DNA from: Xanthomarina spongicola
GTDB lineage: Bacteria > Bacteroidota > Bacteroidia > Flavobacteriales > Flavobacteriaceae
Length of the DNA stretch: 64,000 nt
NCBI RefSeq assembly: GCF_003148645.1
Contig: NZ_QGGP01000003.1
Span: 248,001 to 312,000, forward strand
Direction of reading: 5' to 3'
The position numbers were made by a program, and so were the translations under genes. This document shows positions 25,885 through 34,405 of this stretch, piece by piece. Below the pieces are notes generated by a model, which did not search any database, was not told where the DNA came from, and saw only the letters and a program-made list of their open reading frames with translations. The number at the start of each line of letters is the position of its first letter. Within the stretch, counting starts at the first letter, position 1.

Positions 25885-27156
25885 ATGTATAAATCGGTTA
25901 GCGCAGAAGAAGCAGTAAAAGTAATTAAGTCTAATAATAAAGTATATATTCAAGCAGCAGCAGCAGCACCACAAGTGCTAATTAATGCTATGACTGCTAG
26001 ACATGAAGAATTAAGAAATGTTCAAATTTGCCAACTGCATACAGAAGGCGAAGCGCCATATGCTAATCCTGAACTTAAAGATAGCTTTCATGTTAATTCT
26101 TTTTTTATTGGTAAAAATGTAAGACATACGCTAAAAGCTGGAAATGGTTCTTATACTCCAGTTTTTTTAAGTGAATTACCTCTGTTGTTTAAAAGAAATA
26201 TAGTGGATTTACAAGTAGCTTTAATACATGTGTCTGTTCCAGATAAACATGGATATTGTTCTTTAGGAGTTTCGGTTGAAGCAACTTTGGCAGCTATTGA
26301 AAATGCCGATTATGTGATTGCTCAAGTTAATAAGCAAATGCCTAGAACTCATGGTGTTGGAATTATTCATATTTCTGAAATTAATGCTTTTGTTGAATGC
26401 GATGAGCCTTTACCAGTTCATGGTATGGCTAAGCCTACTGAAATTGAAAATAAAATTGGACATCATGTGGCTGGATTAATTGAAGATAGAAGCACCTTAC
26501 AAATGGGAATTGGTAGTATACCAAATGCTGTTTTATCACTATTATCAAATCATAAAGATTTAGGATTACATACTGAAATGTTTTCAGATGGTGTTATCGA
26601 TTTAATATTAAAAGATGTGATTAATGGTAATTATAAAGGAGTTAATAGAGGAAGAGCTTTAACTACTTTTTTAATGGGTTCTAAACGTTTATATGATTAT
26701 GTAGACGATAATCCATTTATAGAAATGAGAGCTTCAAATTACACCAATGATGTATCTATAATTAGACAAAATCCAAGAATGGTAGCAATAAATTCTGCAA
26801 TAGAAGTTGACGTTACTGGACAAGTTTGTGCAGATTCTATAGGTGCACACATGTATTCTGGTGTTGGTGGACAAATGGATTTTATTAGAGGAGCATCATT
26901 AAGTGAAGGAGGAAAAGCTATTATTGCCTTACCTTCTACTACAAAATCTGGAATAAGTAGAATTGTACCAAGTTTAAAACCTGGAGCTGGTGTTGTAACA
27001 ACAAGATCTCATGTACATTATGTAGTTACTGAGTTTGGGATAGCAAATCTATATGGTAAAACAATTAAAGAGCGTGTAAAAGCCTTAGTGAACATTGCGC
27101 ATCCAGATCATAAAGAAGCTATAGATAAGCAATATTTTGAAATGATTGGTTATTAA
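25885..27156 (+). CDS. Acetyl-CoA hydrolase/4-hydroxybutyrate CoA-transferase family protein
   Basis: About 423 residues from MYKSVSAEEAVKVI. It is a two-domain CoA-transferase of the Cat1/4-hydroxybutyrate type: LQTEGEAPYANPE-like HTEGEAPYANPE in the N-terminal domain, GVGIIHISEI, GIGSIPNAVL, and the catalytic glutamate region LHTEMFSDGVIDL, followed by GGQMDFIRGASLSEGGKAIIALPST. It would transfer CoA between acyl-CoA and acetate or act as an acyl-CoA hydrolase. Substrate is unknown, and it stands alone with its own promoter. Confidence 0.88.
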   Translation: MYKSVSAEEAVKVIKSNNKVYIQAAAAAPQVLINAMTARHEELRNVQICQLHTEGEAPYANPELKDSFHVNSFFIGKNVRHTLKAGNGSYTPVFLSELPLLFKRNIVDLQVALIHVSVPDKHGYCSLGVSVEATLAAIENADYVIAQVNKQMPRTHGVGIIHISEINAFVECDEPLPVHGMAKPTEIENKIGHHVAGLIEDRSTLQMGIGSIPNAVLSLLSNHKDLGLHTEMFSDGVIDLILKDVINGNYKGVNRGRALTTFLMGSKRLYDYVDDNPFIEMRASNYTNDVSIIRQNPRMVAINSAIEVDVTGQVCADSIGAHMYSGVGGQMDFIRGASLSEGGKAIIALPSTTKSGISRIVPSLKPGAGVVTTRSHVHYVVTEFGIANLYGKTIKERVKALVNIAHPDHKEAIDKQYFEMIGY

Positions 27157-27179
27157 TTGAAATATGTAATTGAGGTTTT

Positions 27180-27593
27180 TTATTTTCTAAAAAACGAGAA
27201 GAAGCCTTTCTTCTTTTCTTGTTGAAGTGGATTGTATTTAGGGTTAGAGAGCCTTTGGTACACTTCTCCCCAACCAATAAAACCTCCTATGTTTCTGTCG
27301 TCTATAAATAAATCGGCATGAATTTTTCTACTTTTGGAATAATCGAATTGTTCTTCTGGAAAACTTTTGTTTACAGCATAAAATTCCAAACCGTTTTCTT
27401 TACAAAAATCAACAGCTTCTTGTAATCTTATATCACTTCGGTAAGTCCATAAAATTAAACGATGGCCATCTTTTTGTAAACGCTTAAGTGTCTCGAAAGC
27501 AAAAAGTTTAGGCTTACCTATTTTTGGATAAGCATCATCAACGATTGTTCCATCGAAATCTATAGCTAGAATAAGTTTGTCGATAAAATTCAT
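27180..27593 (-). CDS. HAD-superfamily small hydrolase
   Basis: A 137-residue HAD protein with motif I AIDFDGTIVDD (nucleophile and acid/base aspartates), motif II LILWTYRS, and a late acidic motif LFIDDRNIGG. The small size and the absence of a cap domain resemble the Bacteroides BT0820-type phosphatases. A lysine-rich tail (EKKKGFFSFFRK) closes the protein. Substrate unknown. It lies 38 bases downstream of gpmI and may be co-transcribed. Confidence 0.85.
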   Translation of the reverse strand: MNFIDKLILAIDFDGTIVDDAYPKIGKPKLFAFETLKRLQKDGHRLILWTYRSDIRLQEAVDFCKENGLEFYAVNKSFPEEQFDYSKSRKIHADLFIDDRNIGGFIGWGEVYQRLSNPKYNPLQQEKKKGFFSFFRK

Positions 27594-27631
27594 AATTTAA
27601 ATTAGATCGCTAAAATACGTAATTTATAATT

Positions 27632-29149
27632 CTATATTAATGAATGTTGTGTCATTTTTTCAGGCTGTTCAATTCCCATAAGTTTTAGAATTGTTGGAGC
27701 AATATCTCCCAAAACACCATCTTTTATTGCTTTCAAATCTTTGTCGATTAAAATTATTGGAACTGGATTTGTGGTATGAGCTGTATTAGGAGTTCCATCG
27801 GGATTTATCATAGTTTCACAATTACCATGATCTGCAATAAGTATGGTTGTATAATTATTTTCAAGAGCAGTATTAATTACCTTTTCTACACAAGTATCGA
27901 CAGCTTCACAAGCTTTAATGGCAGCTTCCATAACTCCTGTATGTCCAACCATATCGCCATTTGCAAAATTTAAACACACAAAATCTACTTCCCCTTTTTT
28001 AAGTTCAGGGATTAAAGCATCTGTTAACTCAAAAGCACTCATTTCTGGTTTTAAATCGTAAGTAGCCACTTTCGGTGAATGACGTAAAATACGAGTTTCA
28101 CCTTTAAAAACAGTTTCTCTTCCACCTGAAAAGAAAAAGGTAACATGTGGATATTTCTCAGTTTCTGCTATCCTGATTTGTTTTTTGTTATTTTTTTCAA
28201 GGACTTCACCTAAAGTATCTGTTAGGTTGTCTTTCTTATAAACTACGTGGATGTTTTTAAAAGTTTCATCGTAATTAGTCATGGTTACATAATACAAATT
28301 TAATTTGTGCATATTCTGTTCATGATAATCTTTTTGTGTCAATGCTTCAGTAAGTTGTCTACCTCGATCTGTTCTGAAATTAAAAAATATTACGACATCT
28401 CCTTCTTTTATTTTAGCGATAGGTTCATCGTTTTTATCTACCATAATAATAGGTTCGATAAACTCGTCTGTAATATTTTCGTTATAACTATTCTTAATAG
28501 ATTTTAGAGCATTTCTAGAATGTTCACCAATACCATTTACTAGAGCATTGTAAGCTAATTTTATACGCTCCCAGCGTTTATCTCTATCCATGGCATAATA
28601 ACGTCCAGTAATTGATGCTAATTTTGTTGATTTGTTTTCAATATATGTTTCCAGTTCAGTAATAAAACCATAACCCGATTTTGGATCGACATCACGACCA
28701 TCTGTAAATGCATGAATGTATGATTCTTGAACACCTAAAGTCTCAGCAGCAGAAATTAATCCTTTTAAGTGATTGATATGCGAATGCACGCCACCATCGC
28801 TAACTAAACCTAAAAAATGAATGGGTTTGTTATTTATTTTAGCATACTCAAAAGCTTTATTTAATGTTTGTTCTTGTGCTAAGGTATTATTTTTTACAGC
28901 CAGATTAATTTTAACTAAGTCTTGATAAACAATACGTCCAGCACCAAGATTCATATGGCCAACTTCGCTGTTTCCCATTTGTCCTTCAGGTAGTCCAACA
29001 TGTAAACCATCCGTTCGTAAACTGGCATTAGGATATTTGGTGTAGAGTGAATCTATGAAAGACGTATTAGCATGATCTATAGCTGAAACTTTTGGGTCTG
29101 GAGATTTCCCCCAACCATCAAGAATCATTAAAATGACTTTTTTATTCAT
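27632..29149 (-). CDS. gpmI: 2,3-bisphosphoglycerate-independent phosphoglycerate mutase
   Basis: A 505-residue enzyme of standard length that converts 3-phosphoglycerate to 2-phosphoglycerate with two metal ions. Visible residues include MILDGWG (metal Asp), GQMGNSEVGHMNLGAGR (phosphoserine nucleophile in NSEVGH), SDGGVHSHINHLKGL, HAFTDGRDVDPKSG, and the C-terminal metal site NFANGDMVGHTGVMEAA with IADHGNCE. It has its own promoter box at 29170. Confidence 0.96.
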   Translation of the reverse strand: MNKKVILMILDGWGKSPDPKVSAIDHANTSFIDSLYTKYPNASLRTDGLHVGLPEGQMGNSEVGHMNLGAGRIVYQDLVKINLAVKNNTLAQEQTLNKAFEYAKINNKPIHFLGLVSDGGVHSHINHLKGLISAAETLGVQESYIHAFTDGRDVDPKSGYGFITELETYIENKSTKLASITGRYYAMDRDKRWERIKLAYNALVNGIGEHSRNALKSIKNSYNENITDEFIEPIIMVDKNDEPIAKIKEGDVVIFFNFRTDRGRQLTEALTQKDYHEQNMHKLNLYYVTMTNYDETFKNIHVVYKKDNLTDTLGEVLEKNNKKQIRIAETEKYPHVTFFFSGGRETVFKGETRILRHSPKVATYDLKPEMSAFELTDALIPELKKGEVDFVCLNFANGDMVGHTGVMEAAIKACEAVDTCVEKVINTALENNYTTILIADHGNCETMINPDGTPNTAHTTNPVPIILIDKDLKAIKDGVLGDIAPTILKLMGIEQPEKMTQHSLI

Positions 29150-29169
29150 ATTAATTTGGCTTTATTCAC

Positions 29170-29177
29170 CAAAGATA
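29170..29177 (-). promoter_or_regulatory. Promoter -7 box for gpmI
   Basis: Minus-strand TATCTTTG, 20 bases before the gpmI ATG. Confidence 0.6.
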
Positions 29178-29251
29178 AAAGTTTAGAATTCTTTTAGTTT
29201 AATAAGACTTGAAAAAGTGATAAATTTCTTTGTAAAAAAAATTAAGAGAAT

Positions 29252-30016
29252 TTATTTTTCATATTTCTCAATAGCTTCTTTTATGTGCTCAATTCTATTT
29301 TCTGGATCTGGATGTGTGCTCTTAAATTCTGGTACTCTATTTGGACCAGCAGCAGTTTTTAAAATTTCCATGACTCCAATCATCTCTTCAGGATTATATC
29401 CAGCGTCTATCATAAATTTAACACCAAGATCATCACTTTCTAATTCGTCTTCACGACCATTAGTCAATAATGTGTTATTTCCAATATTACTGGCGAAACT
29501 TCCTAAATCTGCTCCAACATCTGCACCAAGCGCAATTGTTTTCCAAAAATTAGCTTCACTAATCCTTTCATTAGAATGTTTTCCTAATACATGCCCAATT
29601 TCATGACCTAATACTCCAGCTAATTGATCTTCATTTTCTAACTGTGAAAATAGCGCATAGGTTATAAAAACTTGTCCACCTGGAAGTGCAAAAGCATTAA
29701 TGGTTTTTTCATCTGCAAGTAAATGAAATTCATATTGATATGGTGTTTGTTTAGCAACACTAGTATTAACCAGTTTATTACCAACTTTATCTACAAAATC
29801 TTGGTAATTAGCATTGGCATATAAACCTCCATGTTGTTGTGCCATTTGTGGTGCACTTTGTAATCCAATAGCAATTTCTTGTTCAGGCGACAGTGTAATG
29901 GTTTGTGTTCGCCCTGTATATGGGTTTTCTTCTTGCTGACTACATTTTCTTAAATAGGCAAAAGCTACGATGGCTAATCCTATTAATAGTCTGACTTTGA
30001 AATTTTTAGTTCTCAT
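29252..30016 (-). CDS. M48 family metalloprotease
   Basis: A 254-residue zinc protease with an N-terminal hydrophobic anchor (VRLLIGLAIVAFAYLRKCS; possibly a lipoprotein, although the box YLRKC is not classical). The zinc motif is LGHEIGHVLGKHS, with the third ligand in ELESDDLGVKFM. The domain is of the BepA/Oma1 type, acting in outer-membrane or periplasmic quality control in relatives. No TPR domain follows, so it is a short stand-alone version. The cleavage targets are unknown. Confidence 0.88.
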   Translation of the reverse strand: MRTKNFKVRLLIGLAIVAFAYLRKCSQQEENPYTGRTQTITLSPEQEIAIGLQSAPQMAQQHGGLYANANYQDFVDKVGNKLVNTSVAKQTPYQYEFHLLADEKTINAFALPGGQVFITYALFSQLENEDQLAGVLGHEIGHVLGKHSNERISEANFWKTIALGADVGADLGSFASNIGNNTLLTNGREDELESDDLGVKFMIDAGYNPEEMIGVMEILKTAAGPNRVPEFKSTHPDPENRIEHIKEAIEKYEK

Positions 30017-30063
30017 GCTGCATTGAATTAAGTTTTAAATTTACAAAAGTTATGCAATACTTC

Positions 30064-31002
30064 TTAGATTAATTTTTTGCTCATAATATAATGAATTCCG
30101 ACTTGTGGAATGTTGAATGCGTTTCCATGAATATGATAATTATTGTTTTTATAAAAAGATATTGCTATTTCTCTAGCATTAAACCAAAGTCTTTCAGCTT
30201 TCTTTTGAAGTAATATTTTTTCACCTTCAATCACTAGTAGTTTACCTAAACCTTTATGTTGAAATTCTTTTAAAATGGCCATGCCACGAAGTTGATATTG
30301 ATTCTCCTCAGAGAACAGTTTTGATTTATTATTCATATAAGAAGCAACTCCAACAAGTTGAGATTTAAAAAATAAGCCAAGATGAAAGGTGTCTTCAAAA
30401 TTGTCTCCTTCAAAAACACAATCTTCAATGGGTCTGCCTTCTCTTAAAACAGGCTGTCTTACAATATAAGTTTCATGAGCTGAAATGTGTTTAATACTAT
30501 AAAAGGGACTTTCAATTTTATAAAGTTTCGCAGGCATACCATCGTAAATGGCTTCATTAATAAAATGCAAACCACATTTCTCGATAACACTATGAGAAGG
30601 TAGGTTATCTATATGAGCATGTGCATATATTTCTCTCAATTTTAGAGTTTCAAAACCATAAGTTATGGATGCTTTAGCACTTTCGGTTGCATAACCTTTA
30701 TTCCAATGTGTTTTATAAAAACGATAACCAACTTCTACAAGTTTTTCATTTGGATGATATTTTAAGCCACACCAACCTAAAAAAGTATCATTCTCCTTAA
30801 GACATACAGCCCATCTTCCCATGTTAAATGCTTTGTAATCATAATCTAATAATAATTTTTCTGCATCTTCTAGAGAATTGAAAGCTAAGTCTCCAGTATA
30901 TTTAATAACATCAGGATCGTTATTCATTTTATATAAATGTATGGCGTCTTGTATGTTAAATTCCCTCAAATAGAGACGGTTAGTTTTAAAGATAATATTC
31001 AT
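30064..31002 (-). CDS. Double GNAT N-acetyltransferase
   Basis: A 312-residue protein made of two acetyltransferase domains. Residues 1-165 look like a RimJ/RimL-type enzyme (TNRLYLREFNIQDA, VGYRFYKTHWNKGYATESAKA, IDNLPSHSVIEKCG). Residues about 170-312 form a second GNAT domain (TYIVRQPVLREGRPIEDC, GMAILKEFQHKGLGKLLVIEGE with the acetyl-CoA loop QHKGLG, FYKNNNYHIHGNAF). The halves are different GNAT subfamilies, so this appears to be a gene fusion rather than a duplication. Substrates unknown. Confidence 0.82.
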   Translation of the reverse strand: MNIIFKTNRLYLREFNIQDAIHLYKMNNDPDVIKYTGDLAFNSLEDAEKLLLDYDYKAFNMGRWAVCLKENDTFLGWCGLKYHPNEKLVEVGYRFYKTHWNKGYATESAKASITYGFETLKLREIYAHAHIDNLPSHSVIEKCGLHFINEAIYDGMPAKLYKIESPFYSIKHISAHETYIVRQPVLREGRPIEDCVFEGDNFEDTFHLGLFFKSQLVGVASYMNNKSKLFSEENQYQLRGMAILKEFQHKGLGKLLVIEGEKILLQKKAERLWFNAREIAISFYKNNNYHIHGNAFNIPQVGIHYIMSKKLI

Positions 31003-31048
31003 AATATAAACTTATAATTTTTTTCTTTTATTAGATTGAATTCTTGTT

Positions 31049-31056
31049 TATATTTG
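31049..31056 (+). promoter_or_regulatory. Promoter -7 box for tRNA-Gly
   Basis: TATATTTG, a full TANNTTTG match ending 10 bases before the mature 5' end of the tRNA. Confidence 0.65.
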
Positions 31057-31066
31057 CAGAGGAAAT

Positions 31067-31139
31067 GCGAGAGTAGCTCAGTTGGTAGAGCGTCAGCCTT
31101 CCAAGCTGAATGTCGCCGGTTCGAACCCGGTCTCTCGCT
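31067..31139 (+). tRNA. tRNA-Gly (anticodon TCC)
   Basis: A complete cloverleaf of 73 bases. The acceptor arms GCGAGAG and CTCTCGC pair perfectly; the D-loop is TAGCTCAGTTGGTAGAGC; the anticodon stem TCAGC/GCTGA encloses the loop CTTCCAA (anticodon TCC, reading GGA); the T-arm is CCGGTTCGAACCCGG. Discriminator base is T. The CCA end is not encoded, as is common in this phylum. Confidence 0.97.
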
Positions 31140-31176
31140 CTAAAGCCTTGTCTAATTGATAAGGCTTTTTTTATTT
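31124..31176 (+). repeat. Direct repeat copy 1: tRNA-Gly 3' end plus terminator
   Basis: A 53-base segment, AACCCGG through the T-run, identical at 52 of 53 positions to 31240-31292. It covers the 3' half of the T-arm, the acceptor strand and the terminator hairpin. Confidence 0.92.
31142..31174 (+). terminator. Terminator of tRNA-Gly
   Basis: Stem AAAGCCTT (31142-31149) pairs with AAGGCTTT (31161-31168), followed by a run of T residues. Confidence 0.85.
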
Positions 31177-31218
31177 CATCATTTTAGTTAATATTCTAAA
31201 AGCTAGGGTGAGAAGTTT

Positions 31219-31238
31219 ATGCTGAGCTAAGTCGAAGT
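31219..31238. repeat. Dispersed repeat family D (GCTGAG...GTCGAAG)
   Basis: ATGCTGAGCTAAGTCGAAGT resembles the segment at 50911-50930 (GCTGAGCTTGTCGAAG core). It lies between the two tRNA-end copies. Confidence 0.6.
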
Positions 31239-31239
31239 A

Positions 31240-31292
31240 AACCCGGTCTCTCGCTCTAAAGCCTTGTCTAATTGATGAGGCTTTTTTTATTT
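31240..31292 (+). repeat. Direct repeat copy 2: truncated tRNA-Gly 3' end plus terminator
   Basis: Identical to 31124-31176 except one A-to-G change in the terminator stem. It is only the tRNA tail and cannot form a tRNA. Its T-run overlaps the stop codon of pepE on the other strand. Confidence 0.9.
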
Positions 31293-31994
31293 TAAAGTAT
31301 TTAATTCTGTTTCTGTTTCAACTTCAAATGGAGTTTTGTTATACTCAAAAATTCTAGCAGATAATCTACCTTTTAATATAATAGAATCATCTTTAACTAT
31401 TAACCAACTACCTTCTCTAAGTCCTATAACTGGTTGTGTGTTAAACTCATGAAACTCTTTAATTCTAGTTTCTCTAGTCTCTCCCATGTGCTTGTTATTT
31501 GGAATGGGATCGAGATAATGTGGATTGATGTTGAATGGAACTAAGCCTAAAGCTTTAAAACTTGGAGGATAGATTATAGGCATGTCGTTTGTCGTGTTTA
31601 TAGTAAGACCACAAATATTACTTCCAGCACTTGTGCCTAAATATGGAGTCCCATTCTGCACAGCTTTTTTTAAGGGTTCTATTAATTGGTTTTTATATAG
31701 CTGATTCAACAACACAAAAGTATTTCCTCCACCTATAAAAATAGCTTTTGCTTGAGTAACGGCTTCAACAGGATTTTCAAATTCATGAATTCCTTTTACT
31801 GTTTTGTTAATTTTTAGAAAAGCTTCCTGCACCTTATTAGTATAATCATCATGAGATATACCACTTGGTCTTGCATATGGAATAAAAAGTATATAATCAA
31901 CAAGTTTAAAAAACACAGATAATTCATCTAATAGGTATTCTAAATAATCACTTCCATGAATAGTTGATGTACTTGCTATAATTAAGTTTTTCAT
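31287..31994 (-). CDS. pepE: Dipeptidase E (peptidase S51, alpha-aspartyl dipeptidase)
   Basis: A 235-residue serine peptidase, normal length for PepE. The nucleophile is the serine in LGTSAGSNICG; FIGGGNTFVLLNQL precedes it and NPHYLDP and GLREGSWLIV follow, all family hallmarks. It hydrolyses Asp-X dipeptides in the cytoplasm. Its stop codon falls inside the second copy of the tRNA-Gly tail repeat, so the gene's 3' boundary was touched by that duplication. Confidence 0.92.
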   Translation of the reverse strand: MKNLIIASTSTIHGSDYLEYLLDELSVFFKLVDYILFIPYARPSGISHDDYTNKVQEAFLKINKTVKGIHEFENPVEAVTQAKAIFIGGGNTFVLLNQLYKNQLIEPLKKAVQNGTPYLGTSAGSNICGLTINTTNDMPIIYPPSFKALGLVPFNINPHYLDPIPNNKHMGETRETRIKEFHEFNTQPVIGLREGSWLIVKDDSIILKGRLSARIFEYNKTPFEVETETELNTLK

Positions 31995-32034
31995 TTACAT
32001 TAATTTGTCGTAAATTTAAGTAAATACAGGATTT

Positions 32035-32065
32035 AACAAAAGTTTAATCGATTTTGTATTTAATT
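32035..32065 (+). promoter_or_regulatory. Shared upstream element, copy 1
   Basis: 31 bases match 32943-32973 at 28 positions, with the common core AGTTTAATCG-N-TTTTGTATTTA. It lies 21 bases before the ATG at 32087. The TTTTG within it may be a degenerate -7 box. Confidence 0.55.
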
Positions 32066-32086
32066 AATCATCAAAAAATAAATACT

Positions 32087-32893
32087 ATGAAAAATGTTTT
32101 GCCCTTAATCGTCTTTTTTATGTTTCTTTCTTTTAGCATGGCACAAAATGAAGAAAGAATTGAAATTTCTGGAAAAGTTATTGTAGATACTAACGATGTA
32201 GAAGGACTTACAGTAAGTAATAAAACATCCAATAGAATAGCTGTAACAGATATGAATGGTGAGTTTTTATTGTTAGTTGCATTAAATGATAAATTAGAGA
32301 TATCTGCCTTGCAATTTGAGACTGTTTATTTGGTTGTAACAAAAGAAATTATGGCTTCAAAACAATTAACAGTATTTTTAAACGAACGCTTAACAACCCT
32401 TGATGAGGTAGTTATCTTACCTTTTAGCTTAACAGGAGATTTAGCTTTAGATTTAAACAAAATTAAAATACATAACCCTAGGTTTGAAAATTTTTATTTT
32501 AGAGAAATTGACATAGAAGATAATCCAGAGGCAGAAATTTATTACCAAAAAGTAGAAAACACAATTTTAAATCAAGGGAAGTTTTATAATGGTGTAGATT
32601 TTGTTAAAATCACCAATTGGTTAATTAAACCATTATTTGCTTCTAATAAAACAACTATAGTGAATACAGGCTTCGACAATTCTAATTATGATGCCTTAAG
32701 AGATACCTACACAAAAGATTTTATAAGTTCAAGTTTTAATATCCCTGAAGAAGAAGTAGAGGCGTTTATTGCTTTTGCAGAAGCAAATAATAAAGATACT
32801 TCACTTTACGAGAATGGAAAAGATATCGAGTTGATAGAATATTTAGTAAACCAAAGCAAATTATTTTTAGAAACTGAGACTAAAAAAAATTAA
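32087..32893 (+). CDS. CarboxypepD_reg-like secreted protein, paralogue 1
   Basis: About 268 residues from the ATG at 32087 (the frame extends to 32054 but the signal peptide starts at MKNVLPLIVFFMFLSFSMAQ). After the signal comes a carboxypeptidase-regulatory-like beta domain (IEISGKVIVDTNDVEGLTVSNKTSNRIAVTDMNGEF, ending LDEVVI), the fold found at the N-terminus of SusC/TonB proteins. The rest is not recognised. Likely periplasmic or outer-membrane associated. Part of a run with its paralogue, the DUF6702-like gene and an M1 peptidase. Confidence 0.82.
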   Translation: MKNVLPLIVFFMFLSFSMAQNEERIEISGKVIVDTNDVEGLTVSNKTSNRIAVTDMNGEFLLLVALNDKLEISALQFETVYLVVTKEIMASKQLTVFLNERLTTLDEVVILPFSLTGDLALDLNKIKIHNPRFENFYFREIDIEDNPEAEIYYQKVENTILNQGKFYNGVDFVKITNWLIKPLFASNKTTIVNTGFDNSNYDALRDTYTKDFISSSFNIPEEEVEAFIAFAEANNKDTSLYENGKDIELIEYLVNQSKLFLETETKKN

Positions 32894-32942
32894 CAACTCT
32901 GATTTTTATTATTGGCTACTTTGATTAGGGTTTTTAGTTTTT

Positions 32943-32973
32943 AACATAAGTTTAATCGCTTTTGTATTTATTT
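32943..32973 (+). promoter_or_regulatory. Shared upstream element, copy 2
   Basis: Second copy of the 31-base element at 32035-32065 (28 of 31 identical), upstream of the paralogous gene. Confidence 0.55.
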
Positions 32974-33000
32974 TAAGATTTGAAATGGTTTCTTTATCAG

Positions 33001-33771
33001 GTGAAAATTAACCAATTGAAACATTTATTCTTCTTCTTGCTCTTTGCCGTGTATTTACAAACTGCTTTTTCGCAAACTGTTGAAATTACCGGAAAAGTTA
33101 CAACCATGTTAGATGTTGAAAATATTCATGTTATCAATAAAACAGCACAAGTATTTACAACAACTAATGCTTTTGGGAATTTTAAAATCTCTGTAAAGTT
33201 AAACGACACCTTACAGTTTACTTCCATTCAACATAAACTAAAAGAAGTAGTAGTTGATGCAAGTATAATAATAGATAAAGAACTAGAGGTTCACTTAGAA
33301 GAGCTCACTTATGCATTAGATGAAGTTGTTGTAGGCAGAATGTTAACTGGAGACTTGTTAATAGATGCTTCACGAATTGAAGGCGAACCAATAACTGCTA
33401 AAAAGCTAGGTATTCCAAGTTATCAAGGAAAATTGAAAACACAAAGCGAAAGAAAACTAAACGAAGCTACAACTGGAGGAGGTTTTATTCCATTATTTCC
33501 AATTATAAATGCCATAACAGGAAGAACAAAACAGTTGAAAAATCAAATAAAATTAGAGCGAAAAGATGACTTATTGTATGACATTCGAATTAAATTAGAA
33601 CCACTTTTATTTTCAGACGAGACACTTCCAGAAAATGTTAGAACCGATTTCTTTTATTTTTGTTCGGAAGACGAATATTTTATAGTTAGATGTAAAGGAA
33701 AAAGCGATCTCGAAATTTTAGAATTTCTAAAAGAAAAGCTTGAACAATATAAGTCCAATCTTAAAAAATAA
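33001..33771 (+). CDS. CarboxypepD_reg-like secreted protein, paralogue 2 (non-ATG start)
   Basis: About 256 residues. No in-frame ATG precedes the signal peptide (LKHLFFFLLFAVYLQTAFSQ). Candidates are TTG at 32980, GTG at 33001 and TTG at 33016; GTG at 33001 is chosen because its distance from the shared upstream element (27 bases) is closest to that of paralogue 1 (21). An ATG at 32985 opens only a nine-codon out-of-frame reading frame. The domain pattern VEITGKVTTMLDVENIHVINKTAQVFTTTNAFGNF...LDEVVVG parallels the first gene. A frameshift relative to the ATG cannot be excluded. Confidence 0.75.
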   Translation: MKINQLKHLFFFLLFAVYLQTAFSQTVEITGKVTTMLDVENIHVINKTAQVFTTTNAFGNFKISVKLNDTLQFTSIQHKLKEVVVDASIIIDKELEVHLEELTYALDEVVVGRMLTGDLLIDASRIEGEPITAKKLGIPSYQGKLKTQSERKLNEATTGGGFIPLFPIINAITGRTKQLKNQIKLERKDDLLYDIRIKLEPLLFSDETLPENVRTDFFYFCSEDEYFIVRCKGKSDLEILEFLKEKLEQYKSNLKK

Positions 33772-33813
33772 TTATTTGCAATCTATGGAACACTTTTTGA
33801 ACATTCATTTATG

Positions 33814-33821
33814 TAGTTTTG
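33814..33821 (+). promoter_or_regulatory. Promoter -7 box for the DUF6702-like gene
   Basis: TAGTTTTG, a TANNTTTG match 18 bases before the ATG at 33840. Confidence 0.5.
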
Positions 33822-33839
33822 TAATAATAAAATAAATAT

Positions 33840-34343
33840 ATGAAGATTTTTAAAAAATCAATTCTCATTCTTGTATTGCCACTATTTGCATTCACAACTC
33901 TTCATAAATATTATGTTAGTGTTACTCAAATAGAATTTGTAAAAGAAAAAAAAGCAGTACAAATAACTTCAAGAATTTTTATTGAAGACCTAGAAGATGT
34001 CCTTCAACTTCGCTACAATGAAGATTTGATAATTAAAAAGGAAAACGAAGCTCCAGATGTCAATTTTTATATTGAGAGATATTTAAAAGGAAAGTTAGCT
34101 ATTAAAATTAATGGAGAAGAAAAAGCATATAATTATTTAGGGAAAGAATTTGATAACGATATTGTTATATGTTATTTAGAAATTGAAGGAGTAAAAGAAA
34201 TTAATTCTTTCGAAATTCAAAATCTAGTGCTTTTTGATCTTTATGCTGAACAACAGAATATTATACGAACCAATATTAATTCCAAAAATAAAAGCTTTAT
34301 TCTTATTAAAGAAAATGATAAAGGTTTGTTAAACTTTAAATAA
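33840..34343 (+). CDS. DUF6702-like secreted protein
   Basis: A 167-residue protein with an N-terminal signal (ILILVLPLFAFTTLHK) and a beta-rich body: HKYYVSVTQIEFVKEKKAVQITSRIFIEDLEDVL, then KINGEEKAYNYLGKEFDNDIVICYLEIEGV. Family name is from memory (DUF6702). In relatives the same order of a CarboxypepD_reg protein, this protein and an M1 peptidase is, as I recall, frequent. Function unknown. Confidence 0.75.
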   Translation: MKIFKKSILILVLPLFAFTTLHKYYVSVTQIEFVKEKKAVQITSRIFIEDLEDVLQLRYNEDLIIKKENEAPDVNFYIERYLKGKLAIKINGEEKAYNYLGKEFDNDIVICYLEIEGVKEINSFEIQNLVLFDLYAEQQNIIRTNINSKNKSFILIKENDKGLLNFK

Positions 34344-34405
34344 AGCGAATTAAACCTAAAAAAATATCGTTAATTTCCCCTTCAATTTTTTGAATCTAAA
34401 TTTTA

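Noticed and set aside
31240-31292. Possible second tRNA gene
   Set aside because: Only the T-arm 3' half and acceptor strand are present; no D-arm or anticodon arm.
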